Of a DNA stretch of 64,000 nucleotides, positions 6,292-14,434 are shown piece after piece; positions within the stretch are counted from its first letter, which is position 1, and each line of letters starts with the position of its first letter. The notes below the pieces were generated by a model. The model did no database searches. It was not told where the DNA came from and saw only the letters and a program-made list of their open reading frames with translations. The stretch is from Tumebacillus amylolyticus (lineage in GTDB: Bacteria; Bacillota; Bacilli; Tumebacillales; Tumebacillaceae), in contig NZ_JAEQNB010000006.1 in NCBI RefSeq assembly GCF_016722965.1, positions 124,001 to 188,000 of the forward strand, given 5' to 3'. The translations under genes and the position numbers were made by a program.

Positions 6292-7470
6292 ATGATGAAA
6301 AAACGCACGCTGGCTCTGTTGGCTTCGCTTGGCCTCTTCGCAGGTTTGAGTTCTGTACATACATCGATTGCCGGGGCGGTCGATTCGATCCAACTGGTGG
6401 TCGATGACAAATCAATCTCGACCGATACCGCGCCTCTTCTGGTTCATGACCGCATCTTCGTGCCTGTACGAGCCCTGTCTGAATCTCTCGGTGCGACAGT
6501 CACTTACGATTCGCAGACCGATTCAGCTACGATCACACGGAACGACATCACTCTGAAGCTCGACTTCAAAAGCGGACAAGTGTGGAAAAACGGTGTCGTA
6601 CTCACTCTGGAGGAAAGCCCGCGTTTGGTGAACGACCGGGCGATGGTGCCGGTTCGTTTCATCTCCGAGGCATTTGGCAATACCGTTTCGTACGACGATG
6701 CCACGCAAACGGTCACCGTTCTCCCGACGCAAGCTCGACTGGACGAACGCAAGAACATTCAAGCTGTACTTGCCGGGACGAGCCAAGCGTTACAGGCGAA
6801 GACAAGTTACTCGACCGATGTCGATCTGAGTATGGATTTCCCGAAGGACCCCTATGAAAGGGAGGGCGCACTCACGACAAAATACAGCGCTCATTTGACG
6901 CTCGACACGCAAGTACAAACCAAGCTCCAGCACGGAAATGCCAATTTGACCACCACAACGGGCCATGTAAAAAACATCACGGACGTGGAATTGTACCGAC
7001 AGGGCGAGGTATTTTATGTGCTCAATCCGTATTCGGAGAACGAGTGGTCGAAGATCTCGAATACAGCAGGGGATGAGGGCGTTTGGGAAGGGCTCCGAGA
7101 CGCTCTGAACGGAGTCTCGATGAGTGCAGATCAACTGCAACAGTTCGAGGAGTTAGCTCCGTATGCCTCGTTGAAGGAAGAGGCGGCCACGTACACGCTC
7201 TTCTACCATTTCGATGCAAACGGAATCGTGAAGTTGCTCAAGGGGACGCATCTGGACCAAGACATGAAAGCATTTGATCTCACCCTGCAAATTGACAAAG
7301 CGACCAGTCTTGCGACCGGCTATACGGGAGACGTCTACTACGACAATTCGAATCCGAACCACATGGTGCCGTCGAAAGTTCATGCAGAAGGCAAGGTAGG
7401 GAACTGGGACAAAGTCCCGACGATCACCATCCCGAGCGACGTGTTGAAAAACGCCAAATCCTATTGGTAA
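6292..7470 (+). CDS. Secreted stalk-domain (copper amine oxidase N-like) protein
   Basis: 392 residues; start at the first of two adjacent ATGs, six bases after GGAGG. The signal peptide ends near residue 29 (SIAGA). Residues ~32-145 form the Cu-amine-oxidase N-terminal/stalk domain in two halves, with the family signatures FVPVRALSESLGATVTYD and MVPVRFISEAFGNTVSYD. This domain mediates envelope association in Bacillota and has no oxidase activity itself. The remaining ~240 residues (LDTQVQTKL, YSENEWSKI, YTGDVYYDNSNP) resemble LppX/LolA-like lipoprotein beta-sheet domains, but I cannot assign a ligand. Two other stalk-domain proteins lie at 36572 and 38033 with different C-terminal partners. 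Confidence 0.8.
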   Translation: MMKKRTLALLASLGLFAGLSSVHTSIAGAVDSIQLVVDDKSISTDTAPLLVHDRIFVPVRALSESLGATVTYDSQTDSATITRNDITLKLDFKSGQVWKNGVVLTLEESPRLVNDRAMVPVRFISEAFGNTVSYDDATQTVTVLPTQARLDERKNIQAVLAGTSQALQAKTSYSTDVDLSMDFPKDPYEREGALTTKYSAHLTLDTQVQTKLQHGNANLTTTTGHVKNITDVELYRQGEVFYVLNPYSENEWSKISNTAGDEGVWEGLRDALNGVSMSADQLQQFEELAPYASLKEEAATYTLFYHFDANGIVKLLKGTHLDQDMKAFDLTLQIDKATSLATGYTGDVYYDNSNPNHMVPSKVHAEGKVGNWDKVPTITIPSDVLKNAKSYW

Positions 7471-7517
7471 GCAGCAACCGGAAGAGAGCTCTGCTCTTTT
7501 CAAAAATGACAGACGAA

Positions 7518-7556
7518 CGGGCGCACAGACGACTTAGGCTGTGCGTCCTTTTTTCC
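7518..7556 (+). terminator. Terminator after the stalk-domain gene
   Basis: GGGCGCACAG and CTGTGCGTCC pair (one G:T), followed by T6. It falls 50 bases after the stop and just before the acetyltransferase ribosome-binding site. Confidence 0.75.
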
Positions 7557-7574
7557 TTCCTAAGGAGGACCAAT

Positions 7575-8117
7575 ATGACATTCGATATAGCAAGTGAGAG
7601 GTTGACGTACGCCAAACTGGTCCCAAGCGATTGGGAGTTGATCAGATCGATCTATACCAATCCAAAACTACTGCAACACATCAGCACCTTGCAAAGCGAA
7701 GCAGCGATTCGAAACAATTTCGAAAAGGAACTCGCCCCGTGGGACATCACATCCCCACATTGGTTGACATGGACGATTCGTGAAAAGGCATCGAATCAAC
7801 AGGTGGGTGTCATCTGCATCCATACTCACAATGGAGAAAAACGGACCGCGGAAGTGGGGTTCATCCTGCTGGAAACGTCCGCAGGCAAAGGATACGCCAC
7901 CGAAGCCTTGAAGCGCGTGATGAAATTCGCGGTGGATACGTTCCGCTTTGAGAAATTCATGGCCGTCTGCTCCGAAGAGCATATTGCGTCTCAACGAGTG
8001 TTGGAAAAGGTAGGCATGACGCTGGACGAGCTCGTGCCGGACAACACCGAAATCGAGGGCCGAATGGTCAATGACTGCTTTTATTCGATGGAGGTCGTTG
8101 GCGACTACGAGTCATGA
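7575..8117 (+). CDS. GNAT-family N-acetyltransferase (RimJ/RimL type)
   Basis: 180 residues from the ATG at 7575 behind TAAGGAGG. It has the order of the RimJ/RimL ribosomal-protein acetyltransferase branch: N-terminal ERLTYAKLVPSDWELI, central AEVGFILLETSAGKGYATEAL (acetyl-CoA pyrophosphate-binding loop near residues 100-112, G-KGYA) and C-terminal IASQRVLEKVGMTLDE. It transfers acetyl from acetyl-CoA to an amine acceptor that cannot be told from sequence. Monocistronic, between two terminators. Confidence 0.85.
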   Translation: MTFDIASERLTYAKLVPSDWELIRSIYTNPKLLQHISTLQSEAAIRNNFEKELAPWDITSPHWLTWTIREKASNQQVGVICIHTHNGEKRTAEVGFILLETSAGKGYATEALKRVMKFAVDTFRFEKFMAVCSEEHIASQRVLEKVGMTLDELVPDNTEIEGRMVNDCFYSMEVVGDYES

Positions 8118-8125
8118 AGAGATAG

Positions 8126-8152
8126 AGCCGTTCGCTGAACGGCTTTTTTTTA
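8126..8152 (+). terminator. Terminator after the acetyltransferase
   Basis: AGCCGTTC-GCT-GAACGGCT followed by T8: a compact, textbook intrinsic terminator nine bases after the stop. Confidence 0.9.
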
Positions 8153-8284
8153 TTCCTTCAAGATGATGAAGTCTCTGTCTGCAAAAATTGCTCAATAAGG
8201 TCAGCAAATATCGAAGAGTACATTTTAACGAACGGTACTATTATTAAGGAGCAGCAGCAAATTACAAAAACGGAGGTATTTAAA

Positions 8285-8692
8285 ATGAAAACAAAAATGA
8301 GAACTCTTGTAGCAACTCTTGCAGTTGCCGCGATCGCCACTACGGTTGGTGCACAATCTGCATCTGCAACCACGTATGGATGGGCTGCACAAAAAATTGT
8401 TGTAGGACAGAAAATCTATTCCGACCTGGCACCTGCATTCAACAATGGATTTTCGATCTCTGCAGACCAATGGAATTACGCATCCGGTAACGGTGTGAAT
8501 GTGAACATTCGATACACACTGTATGATGCTGGCGGTGTTTCGTATGGTTCTATCGATTCTTCCGGTGCACATGGTGGTAGCTACCCGCCTCCGTTCACTC
8601 ATAAATGGTTCGTGGGTCCCGGTAATTATAAAGTTCAGATCTGGAACATTGGATCTGATCCGGCCTATACTGCGGGTAACATCTATCAGTAA
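8285..8692 (+). CDS. Small secreted protein, unknown
   Basis: 135 residues, ATG at 8285 with CGGAGG nine bases upstream. The signal peptide is strong, with AQSASA cleavage near residue 28. The mature ~107 residues are Gly/Ser/Tyr/Trp-rich with few charges (YASGNGVNVNIRYTLYDAGG; a PPPFTHKWFVGPGNYKVQIW region), consistent with a compact extracellular beta domain. The base composition is lower in G+C than dinG next door. I do not recognise a family. It has its own terminator. Confidence 0.7.
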   Translation: MKTKMRTLVATLAVAAIATTVGAQSASATTYGWAAQKIVVGQKIYSDLAPAFNNGFSISADQWNYASGNGVNVNIRYTLYDAGGVSYGSIDSSGAHGGSYPPPFTHKWFVGPGNYKVQIWNIGSDPAYTAGNIYQ

Positions 8693-8711
8693 AAATAAAT
8701 AACAAATAGGA

Positions 8712-8771
8712 ACCCCCTTCAAGCAGACAGTAGGAAGAAAGCTCCCTACTATCTACTTGAAGGTTTTTTTT
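8712..8771 (+). terminator. Long-stem terminator after the small secreted protein
   Basis: CCTTCAAG-AGA-AGTAGG pairs with CCTACT-TCT-CTTGAAGG and is followed by T8. Confidence 0.85.
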
Positions 8772-8847
8772 CATCACTGGATACAGCAGCGCGCTGCCGG
8801 ACGGCCTGCTTAGCCCGCACCAATCAGACGGGCTGTCTATGAAGCGA

Positions 8848-8872
8848 TTGACAGTTGTCACCTCTGTCCTTC
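8848..8872 (+). promoter_or_regulatory. dinG: Candidate -35 and palindrome upstream of dinG
   Basis: A consensus TTGACA (8848-8853) lies within the inverted repeat TGACA-GT-TGTCA (8849-8860). A poor -10 follows (TATGAG, 19-base spacer). The -35 match is good but the promoter as a whole is weak. Confidence 0.35.
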
Positions 8873-8921
8873 TATGAGAGAATGGGGGAACGAATGTACG
8901 TAGAAAGCGGAGGACACTCCA

Positions 8922-11804
8922 TTGGAAGAAACCTATGTAGTACTCGACTTCGAAACCACCGGTTTCGCCGCCTACAAGGACCGCATCATCGAAATCGGCG
9001 CGGTCAAGATCCAAGGCGGCCGCGTGGTGGAGACGTTTCACCGACGTGTCAATCCGGGCATCAAGATTCCGCCCTTTATATCGGAACTCACCGGCCTCAC
9101 CGACGAACTGGTAGAAGACGAACCTTCTATTGAAGAAGTGATGCCGGAGTTTCTCCCTTTTTACAGCGACGCCATCCTCGTCGCGCATAACGCCGACTTC
9201 GACATGAAGTTCCTCAACGCCGCCCTCGATGAGAGCGGCTATCTCGAATACGCGGGCGAAGTCATCGACACTGTGCAACTTGCACAAATTCTCTGGCCCC
9301 GCGAATCCAGCTATTCCTTGGAAGCGCTGGCCGTCTCCCGAGACCTCGCACACGACCAGCCGCACCAAGCGCTGTCCGATGCACAAGTCACGGGGGAGTT
9401 GTTCCTTCAATTACTGGAACGCGCGCACAAGCTGCCGTTCTTGCTCCTTCAACAGATCACCGGCCTCACCGAATACACCGACTGGCCGCTGCGCCACTTT
9501 TTCCGTCGCTTGGCGGAGGGCAACACGTCGATCATGCAATTCGATGAACCCGAAGGCTGTATGACCATTGACCAACTCATGCACCGCCCCGTTCAAATCG
9601 AGGTAAAAGACGGCCCGCCCGGCGGAGCTCTCTCTGAATTCAACGTCTCCGATGTCGTCCACGTTCTTGAAAAAGGCGGCCCGATGTCGGACCTCATGCC
9701 GGGCTACGAAGAACGCCCGCAACAGATTGACATGATGCGCCAAGTCGCCGAAGCGTTCCAAGAGCAGAAACACTTGATCGTGGAAGCCGGCACCGGCACG
9801 GGGAAGTCGCTCGCGTACTTGATCCCGTCCGTCTACTACAGCATCGCCAAGGGCGAGCGCGTCGTCGTCGCCACGCATACGATCAACTTGCAAGAACAAC
9901 TCCGAGAGCGCGACATCCCGCTGCTGCAACAGGTCATCCCGTTTGACTTCGACATCGAAGTCTTCAAAGGCCGCGCCAACTATGTCTGCATGCGCAAAGT
10001 CGCGACCAGTGTCAACAATCCGGGACTGATCACCGACCACGCCGAGACGACATTTTTTGTCCGCATGGTCGCGTGGCTGATCGAAACGGACGGCGGCGAC
10101 CGCGAAGAATTGAGTTTGAACGGCGAGCAAGCGGACCACTGGAACAAAGTGGCTTCCGGCGCCGACTCCTGCATCATGAAAGCCTGCCCGTGGTTCCGAA
10201 ATTGCTACTACCACCGCGCCCGTGCCCGTGCTCAGCAGGCAGACGTCCTGATCACCAACCACTCGCTGGTGCTGACAGACGTCAAGACCGACCACAACGT
10301 GCTGCCGGGCTACCAATACCTCGTCATCGACGAGGCGCACCACATGGAGGATGAAGCGACCAAGCATCTCGGCACGGAAGTCTCGTACTTCCAGATGTCG
10401 GGCGCTCTCAACCGTCTCCAGCGTGACAAGAACCGCGGTTTGCTGTTCCAGCTCTTGCAAAAAGTGGACATCCTGCAAGGCGGCGACTCTTCCGCCTACG
10501 AAGACTTGCGCGCCACGCTTGAAAAAACGATGGAGCAAGTGGACGACCTGCGCGACGCCAACGAAGATGTGTTTCGTCAGTTGCACAATTTCATCCTCAA
10601 CCATGCCAACGGTACCGATGCCGGACGCCAGACGATGCGGTTGAAGCCGGACACGTTTGACGATGAAACCTTGCAAACCGCTTGGGAAGGCATCGCGTCC
10701 GCCAGCGAGAACCTCCAATCCGCAGTCCGCGCCATGCGCAAACTGGTCGGTCGGATGGAGGAGTTGAGCGAAGAACTGATGAAAGACGAGATGTTCGCAG
10801 GGACTTTCACCGACATCAGCGGCCAAGTCAAGGAACTCGACCAAGGCTGGCAAGACCTCGCGTACTTCCTGCGCTCCGTCGGCAGCGAATCGTCTGTGCT
10901 CTGGATGGAAGCGGACGACAAATCGATGCGACCGGTTGTGTTCCTCTACTCGGCACCGATCGACGTGGGGCCGCTTTTGAACGCACACCTTTTTTCCAAA
11001 AAGGAAAGCGTCGTCCTCGCATCGGCAACGCTTACGATCAACCAAGATTTCAAGTATGCGATCCACCAACTCGGCCTCTACGAATCACAGGAACAGGGGA
11101 GACTGCTCTCGTTGCAAGTCGACTCGCCCTTCCTTTATAAAAAACAAGCGCTGCTCTGCGTCCCCACCGATTGTTTGCCGGTGAAAGGGGTCGCCGAGGA
11201 CGTGTTCACGACATCGTTCGCCGAGTCGCTGACAAACCTCGCCCGCGTGTCGCAAGGGCGTGCGCTCGTGCTGTTTACGTCGCATCGCATGTTGCGCGAA
11301 ACCTATCACAAAGTCAAACCGATGCTGGCCGAACACGGCATCACCGTCCTCGCTCACGGTGTCGATTCCACTTCGCGACATCGCTTGGTGCAGGAATTCC
11401 AACGCCATCCCAAAGCGGTGCTGTTCGGTGCCAACTCGTTCTGGGAAGGGGTGGACATCCCCGGCGAAGACTTGTCTCTGCTGGTGATTGCCCGTCTCCC
11501 GTTCTGGCCGCCGAACCAGCCGGTCGTCGAAGCCCGCACGGAGAAAATGGAGCGCGAAGGCCGCAATTCCTTCATGGAGTACAGCGTCCCGCAAGCGATC
11601 ATCCGCTTCAAACAAGGCTTCGGCCGCCTGATCCGCACCAAGCGAGACCGCGGGGCCATCGTCGTGTACGACCGCCGCATCACCGAGTCCCGCTACGGAC
11701 GACATTTTATCCGCTCGTTGCCGGGGCCTTGGGTATACAACGGGACAGAACGCGAAGTGCTGAAGACCGTTTATAACTGGTTAAAGACTCCGCTAACAGA
11801 TTGA
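8922..11804 (+). CDS. dinG: DinG-family helicase with N-terminal 3'-5' exonuclease
   Basis: 960 residues from a TTG at 8922, eight bases after GGAGG. Residues ~1-180 are a DnaQ/epsilon-type exonuclease: VLDFETTGF (ExoI), VAHNADFDMKFL (ExoII), HQALSDAQVTG (ExoIII region). The helicase follows: Walker A EAGTGTGKS (~287-295), DEAH box VIDEAHHMEDE (~468) and C-terminal superfamily 2 motifs (GANSFWEGVDIPGE, IIRFKQGFGRLIR). Cysteines near 355, 417, 422 and 428 (SCIMKACPWFRNC) could bind an Fe-S cluster, as in XPD/DinG of Gram-negatives; many Firmicute DinG proteins lack it. In Bacillus this gene precedes ypmA-ypmB; here those lie 13 kb away. Confidence 0.95.
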   Translation: MEETYVVLDFETTGFAAYKDRIIEIGAVKIQGGRVVETFHRRVNPGIKIPPFISELTGLTDELVEDEPSIEEVMPEFLPFYSDAILVAHNADFDMKFLNAALDESGYLEYAGEVIDTVQLAQILWPRESSYSLEALAVSRDLAHDQPHQALSDAQVTGELFLQLLERAHKLPFLLLQQITGLTEYTDWPLRHFFRRLAEGNTSIMQFDEPEGCMTIDQLMHRPVQIEVKDGPPGGALSEFNVSDVVHVLEKGGPMSDLMPGYEERPQQIDMMRQVAEAFQEQKHLIVEAGTGTGKSLAYLIPSVYYSIAKGERVVVATHTINLQEQLRERDIPLLQQVIPFDFDIEVFKGRANYVCMRKVATSVNNPGLITDHAETTFFVRMVAWLIETDGGDREELSLNGEQADHWNKVASGADSCIMKACPWFRNCYYHRARARAQQADVLITNHSLVLTDVKTDHNVLPGYQYLVIDEAHHMEDEATKHLGTEVSYFQMSGALNRLQRDKNRGLLFQLLQKVDILQGGDSSAYEDLRATLEKTMEQVDDLRDANEDVFRQLHNFILNHANGTDAGRQTMRLKPDTFDDETLQTAWEGIASASENLQSAVRAMRKLVGRMEELSEELMKDEMFAGTFTDISGQVKELDQGWQDLAYFLRSVGSESSVLWMEADDKSMRPVVFLYSAPIDVGPLLNAHLFSKKESVVLASATLTINQDFKYAIHQLGLYESQEQGRLLSLQVDSPFLYKKQALLCVPTDCLPVKGVAEDVFTTSFAESLTNLARVSQGRALVLFTSHRMLRETYHKVKPMLAEHGITVLAHGVDSTSRHRLVQEFQRHPKAVLFGANSFWEGVDIPGEDLSLLVIARLPFWPPNQPVVEARTEKMEREGRNSFMEYSVPQAIIRFKQGFGRLIRTKRDRGAIVVYDRRITESRYGRHFIRSLPGPWVYNGTEREVLKTVYNWLKTPLTD

Positions 11805-11818
11805 ATCTTGAAACTTAT

Positions 11819-11850
11819 AAAGAGAGGGGCTTTACGCACTCTCTTTTTCT
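11819..11850 (+). terminator. Terminator after dinG
   Basis: AAAGAGAG and CTCTCTTT arms with a 12-base loop and a T5 run. The stem is weak (8 bp, half A:T), so partial readthrough is possible. Confidence 0.6.
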
Positions 11851-11854
11851 ATTA

Positions 11855-11962
11855 TTCGACAAAAATCGACATTGTTTTCGGAATTTTCATCGAATGTTCA
11901 GCAATGTCGAATGAGATGTATCGAGGGGTAGAAAACGAAGCTAATTTCGTCAAATTGGCGAA
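11855..11962 (+). promoter_or_regulatory. sigH: Cluster of Spo0A-type boxes upstream of the sigH-like gene
   Basis: Within ~108 bases there are five matches or near-matches to the Spo0A box TGNCGAA: TTCGACA at 11855-11861 (minus), ATCGACA at 11865-11871 (minus, one mismatch), TGTCGAA at 11905-11911 (plus), TTCGTCA at 11946-11952 (minus) and TGGCGAA at 11956-11962 (plus). They lie just upstream of the -35 at 11972, where an activator or repressor would act. Direct Spo0A control is inference. Confidence 0.5.
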
Positions 11963-11971
11963 TTTGGGTGT

Positions 11972-12001
11972 TTGACGGGGTTGCAGAAAAAACGATAGGA
12001 T
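11972..12001 (+). promoter_or_regulatory. sigH: SigA-type promoter of the sigH-like gene
   Basis: TTGACG (11972-11977), an 18-base spacer, TAGGAT (11996-12001). Transcription would begin near 12008, about 38 bases before the preferred GTG at 12046. Confidence 0.55.
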
Positions 12002-12045
12002 GAGGGCATAGGAGTTTTTAAAAGCTTGTGTCCGAGGTGATCGCA

Positions 12046-12720
12046 GTGTTAACGGCAATCGAAAAAAACCAGAAGATGATGTCCGTCCCCAAAGTGAGCG
12101 ATGAGGATACTGTGGAACATACCGTACTGCGTGCCCAGACAGGCGACTCGGACGCGGTGGAGGAAATCCTGCAGAAGTTTTACCCGATGGTACGAATGAA
12201 AGCACGCTCGTATTTTATGGCGGGCGCTGACAACGAAGATTTGATTCAAGAAGGCATGATCGGCCTCTACAAAGCGATCCGCGACTTCCAATTGGAACGG
12301 CAAATTCCGTTCCGTGCCTTTGCGGAGATCTGCATCACCCGTCAGTTGATCACCGCGATCAAGACGGCGATGCGTTTGAAGCACCAACCTTTGAACTATT
12401 ACCTCTCCCTCAACCGACCGATGTATGAGGAAGATGCAGACCGTACGCTCATGGACACCTTGCCGGGTCCGCTGGCGAGCGATCCTGAATATGTATTTCT
12501 CGTGCGCGAACAAGTGAAAGAGTTGCGCAAGGAACTGTCCGACTCGCTGTCGGAATTTGAGTTCCACGTGCTGACCCTCTACGTCAACCAGAACACCTAC
12601 AAGGAAATCGCCGACGAGATGGGCACGACGACCAAAGCGGTCGATAACGCGCTGTGCCGCGTCAAGCGAAAATTGATGGCGTTTTATTCGACCAAGAATC
12701 TGAACAAACTCTCCTCGTAA
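12046..12720 (+). CDS. sigH: SigH-like sporulation/stationary-phase sigma factor
   Basis: 224 residues. The GTG at 12046 has GAGGTG six bases upstream; an earlier GTG at 12028 would add six residues but is poorly spaced. The chain follows Bacillus SigH: region 2 with ARSYFMAGADNEDLIQEGMI and GLYKAIRDF (core binding and -10 melting), the CITRQLITAIKTAMRLKHQP segment, SLNRPMYEEDADRTLMD, and a C-terminal region 4 helix-turn-helix (TYKEIADEMGTTTKAVDNAL). SigH directs early sporulation and competence genes. Its usual neighbours (rpmG, secE, nusG) are absent; rex follows by 43 bases, so the two may be cotranscribed. A second sigH elsewhere in the genome cannot be excluded. Confidence 0.85.
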   Translation: MLTAIEKNQKMMSVPKVSDEDTVEHTVLRAQTGDSDAVEEILQKFYPMVRMKARSYFMAGADNEDLIQEGMIGLYKAIRDFQLERQIPFRAFAEICITRQLITAIKTAMRLKHQPLNYYLSLNRPMYEEDADRTLMDTLPGPLASDPEYVFLVREQVKELRKELSDSLSEFEFHVLTLYVNQNTYKEIADEMGTTTKAVDNALCRVKRKLMAFYSTKNLNKLSS

Positions 12721-12763
12721 CACATTGTGCGGGAGTTGTGAGGAAGTTGGGAGGGAGAACCTG

Positions 12764-13384
12764 TTGAAAACGCCGAAAATATCCGAAGCGGTCGTACGCC
12801 GTCTGCCGGTGTACCTCCGTTATTTGCAGGAACTGCAAGAGTTGCACATCCGCACGGTCTCCTCCTACGAACTGGGTCAGAAACTCGACATGAACCCGGC
12901 GCAGATCCGCAAGGACCTCGCGTACTTCGGTGAGTTTGGACGCAAGGGGATCGGCTACGAAGTCAACTACCTCGTGGAGAAGATCAAGCAGATCCTCAAG
13001 ATCGACCGCCATCTGAACTGTGCGTTGATCGGAGCGGGTCACTTGGGGATTGCGCTGTCCAACTACAACCGTTTCACGCAGGAGAAGCTCTCGATTGCCG
13101 CCATTTTTGACAACGCTCCGGACAAAGTCGGCACGTCGGTGGGGACCCTCACCATCCAGCCGTTGGACGAGTTGGAGCAGATGGTGCGGGAGCGCGACAT
13201 TTTGATCGGAATCATCACGGTCCCGGCCACCGAAGCGCAAAAAGTCGCCGACCGACTGGTGGAGGCCGGGGTGAAGGGCATTCTCAACTTCGCGCCGGTG
13301 TCGTTGCGCGTGCCGACGCACGTCTCGGTGCGCAACGCCGACTTGACGACCGAATTGCAGACGCTTGCGTATTATATTGACTAG
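12764..13384 (+). CDS. rex: Redox-sensing repressor Rex
   Basis: 206 residues from the TTG at 12764, six bases after GGGAGGGAG; upstream in-frame codons have no ribosome-binding site. The N-terminal winged helix (~1-80) reads ISEAVVRRLPVYLRYLQELQ, then NPAQIRKDLAYFGEFGRKG, the DNA-recognition signature of Rex. The C-terminal Rossmann domain has GAGHLGIAL (~90-98). Rex senses the NADH/NAD+ ratio and represses fermentation and respiratory genes when NADH is low. Length agrees with Bacillus Rex (~215). An acetate kinase and a hydroxyacyl-CoA dehydrogenase at 29-31 kb are the sort of genes it could control, but I see no operator there. Confidence 0.95.
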   Translation: MKTPKISEAVVRRLPVYLRYLQELQELHIRTVSSYELGQKLDMNPAQIRKDLAYFGEFGRKGIGYEVNYLVEKIKQILKIDRHLNCALIGAGHLGIALSNYNRFTQEKLSIAAIFDNAPDKVGTSVGTLTIQPLDELEQMVRERDILIGIITVPATEAQKVADRLVEAGVKGILNFAPVSLRVPTHVSVRNADLTTELQTLAYYID

Positions 13385-13429
13385 GAAAAAACTCCTCATG
13401 GCGGAATCATGAGGGGTTTTTTCTTTTTT
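13385..13429 (+). terminator. Terminator after rex
   Basis: AACTCCTCATG pairs with CATGAGGGGTT around a GCGGAAT loop, followed by T6CT7. Confidence 0.85.
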
Positions 13430-13433
13430 TCCA

Positions 13434-13440
13434 CATACTA
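13434..13440 (+). promoter_or_regulatory. ku: Possible forespore (SigG-type) -10 before ku
   Basis: CATACTA equals the common SigG -10, 37 bases before the ku ATG. B. subtilis ku-ligD is forespore-expressed, which makes the match attractive, but no good -35 is seen in the T-rich upstream sequence. Confidence 0.3.
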
Positions 13441-13477
13441 CGTGCAAATCGACACGGCGAGAAAAGGAAGTGGCGAC

Positions 13478-14434
13478 ATGCACACGATGTGGAAAGGCTC
13501 GATCTCCTTCGGGTTGGTCAACATCCCGATCAAGATGTTCGCAGCAACAGAGGACAAAGACATCAAATTCCGCATGCTCCACGAAAAGTGCGGAACTCCG
13601 GTCAAAAATGTGCGGACCTGCCCGCACTGTGAAGAAGAGCTCGAGTGGAAGGAAGTCGTGAAAGGCTTCGAATACCAGTCGGGGCAGTTCGTGATCATGA
13701 GCGAGGAAGACATGGAAAAAATCTCACCTCAGCGCACGAAGACGATCGACATTTTGAACTTCGTCTCGCTGACGGAGATCGACCCGATTTATTTTAACAA
13801 AAGCTACTATCTCGCGCCGGAAGAGACGGGTGGAAAAGCGTACGCCCTGTTGCGCCAAGCGATGTTGGATACGGGGAGAATCGCGGTGGTGAAAGTGATC
13901 ATCCGTTCGGCGCAGATGCTCGCGGTGCTGCGGGTGTACGACAACGTGCTGGTGATGGAGTCGATCTACTACCCGGAGGAGGTCCGCTCCACGACGCAAT
14001 TGCCGGCGATCCCGGCTGTCGGGACGGTGGATGAGAATGAGATGCGGGTGGCCAAGCAGTTGATCGAAAGCCTCGCGACGACGTTCGATCCCGAGCAGTA
14101 CCGCGATGAGTACCGTGTTGCGTTGATGGAAGCGATCGAACAGAAAGTGGAGGGCCAAGAAATCACCACCGCCCAAGCGCCGCAACGCGATCAAATTCAA
14201 GACCTCATGGCAGCCCTGCAACAATCCCTCAACACCTCGCGCCCCACAACATCTGCGGAAGAGTCGGAAAAAAGGGTCGTCGGCGGCAACGACACCGGCC
14301 CCGTGGATGCAATAGCAACTCCTTCGAAACAAGACAACGTCTCGGTGTTACACGCAGTCTTGGGTTCCACGACGGGCACCGCCGGAGGAGAAAAACCGAA
14401 ACGTCGTCGGCGCAAAGCGGCGGCGGAGGAATGA
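13478..14434 (+). CDS. ku: Ku protein, DNA-end binding for NHEJ
   Basis: 318 residues from the ATG at 13478 behind AAAGGAAG. The N terminus MHTMWKGSISFGLVNIPIKM is the hallmark of bacterial Ku. A CPHC motif (RTCPHCEEELEW, ~48) follows, then the beta-barrel ring segments (QRTKTIDILNFVSLTEIDPI; YYLAPEETGGKAYALLRQAM). The last ~60 residues are low-complexity and end in KPKRRRRKAAAEE, a basic tail that in other Ku proteins affects DNA threading and LigD recruitment. Ku homodimers ring DNA ends and recruit LigD. The stop overlaps the next gene (ATGA). Confidence 0.95.
   Translation: MHTMWKGSISFGLVNIPIKMFAATEDKDIKFRMLHEKCGTPVKNVRTCPHCEEELEWKEVVKGFEYQSGQFVIMSEEDMEKISPQRTKTIDILNFVSLTEIDPIYFNKSYYLAPEETGGKAYALLRQAMLDTGRIAVVKVIIRSAQMLAVLRVYDNVLVMESIYYPEEVRSTTQLPAIPAVGTVDENEMRVAKQLIESLATTFDPEQYRDEYRVALMEAIEQKVEGQEITTAQAPQRDQIQDLMAALQQSLNTSRPTTSAEESEKRVVGGNDTGPVDAIATPSKQDNVSVLHAVLGSTTGTAGGEKPKRRRRKAAAEE

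Noticed and set aside
6292-7470. Copper amine oxidase enzyme
   Set aside because: Only the N-terminal stalk-like domain is present; the catalytic topaquinone domain is absent.
9411-11069. Long minus-strand open frame (552 codons) opposite dinG
   Set aside because: It is antisense to a well-supported helicase, has no ribosome-binding site, and its Val/Arg/His/Asp-rich composition is what the reverse of a G+C-rich gene yields.
13434-13440. Firm SigG promoter for the ku operon
   Set aside because: The -10 fits but no YGHATR-like -35 exists at the right distance, so it is kept only as a low-confidence element.
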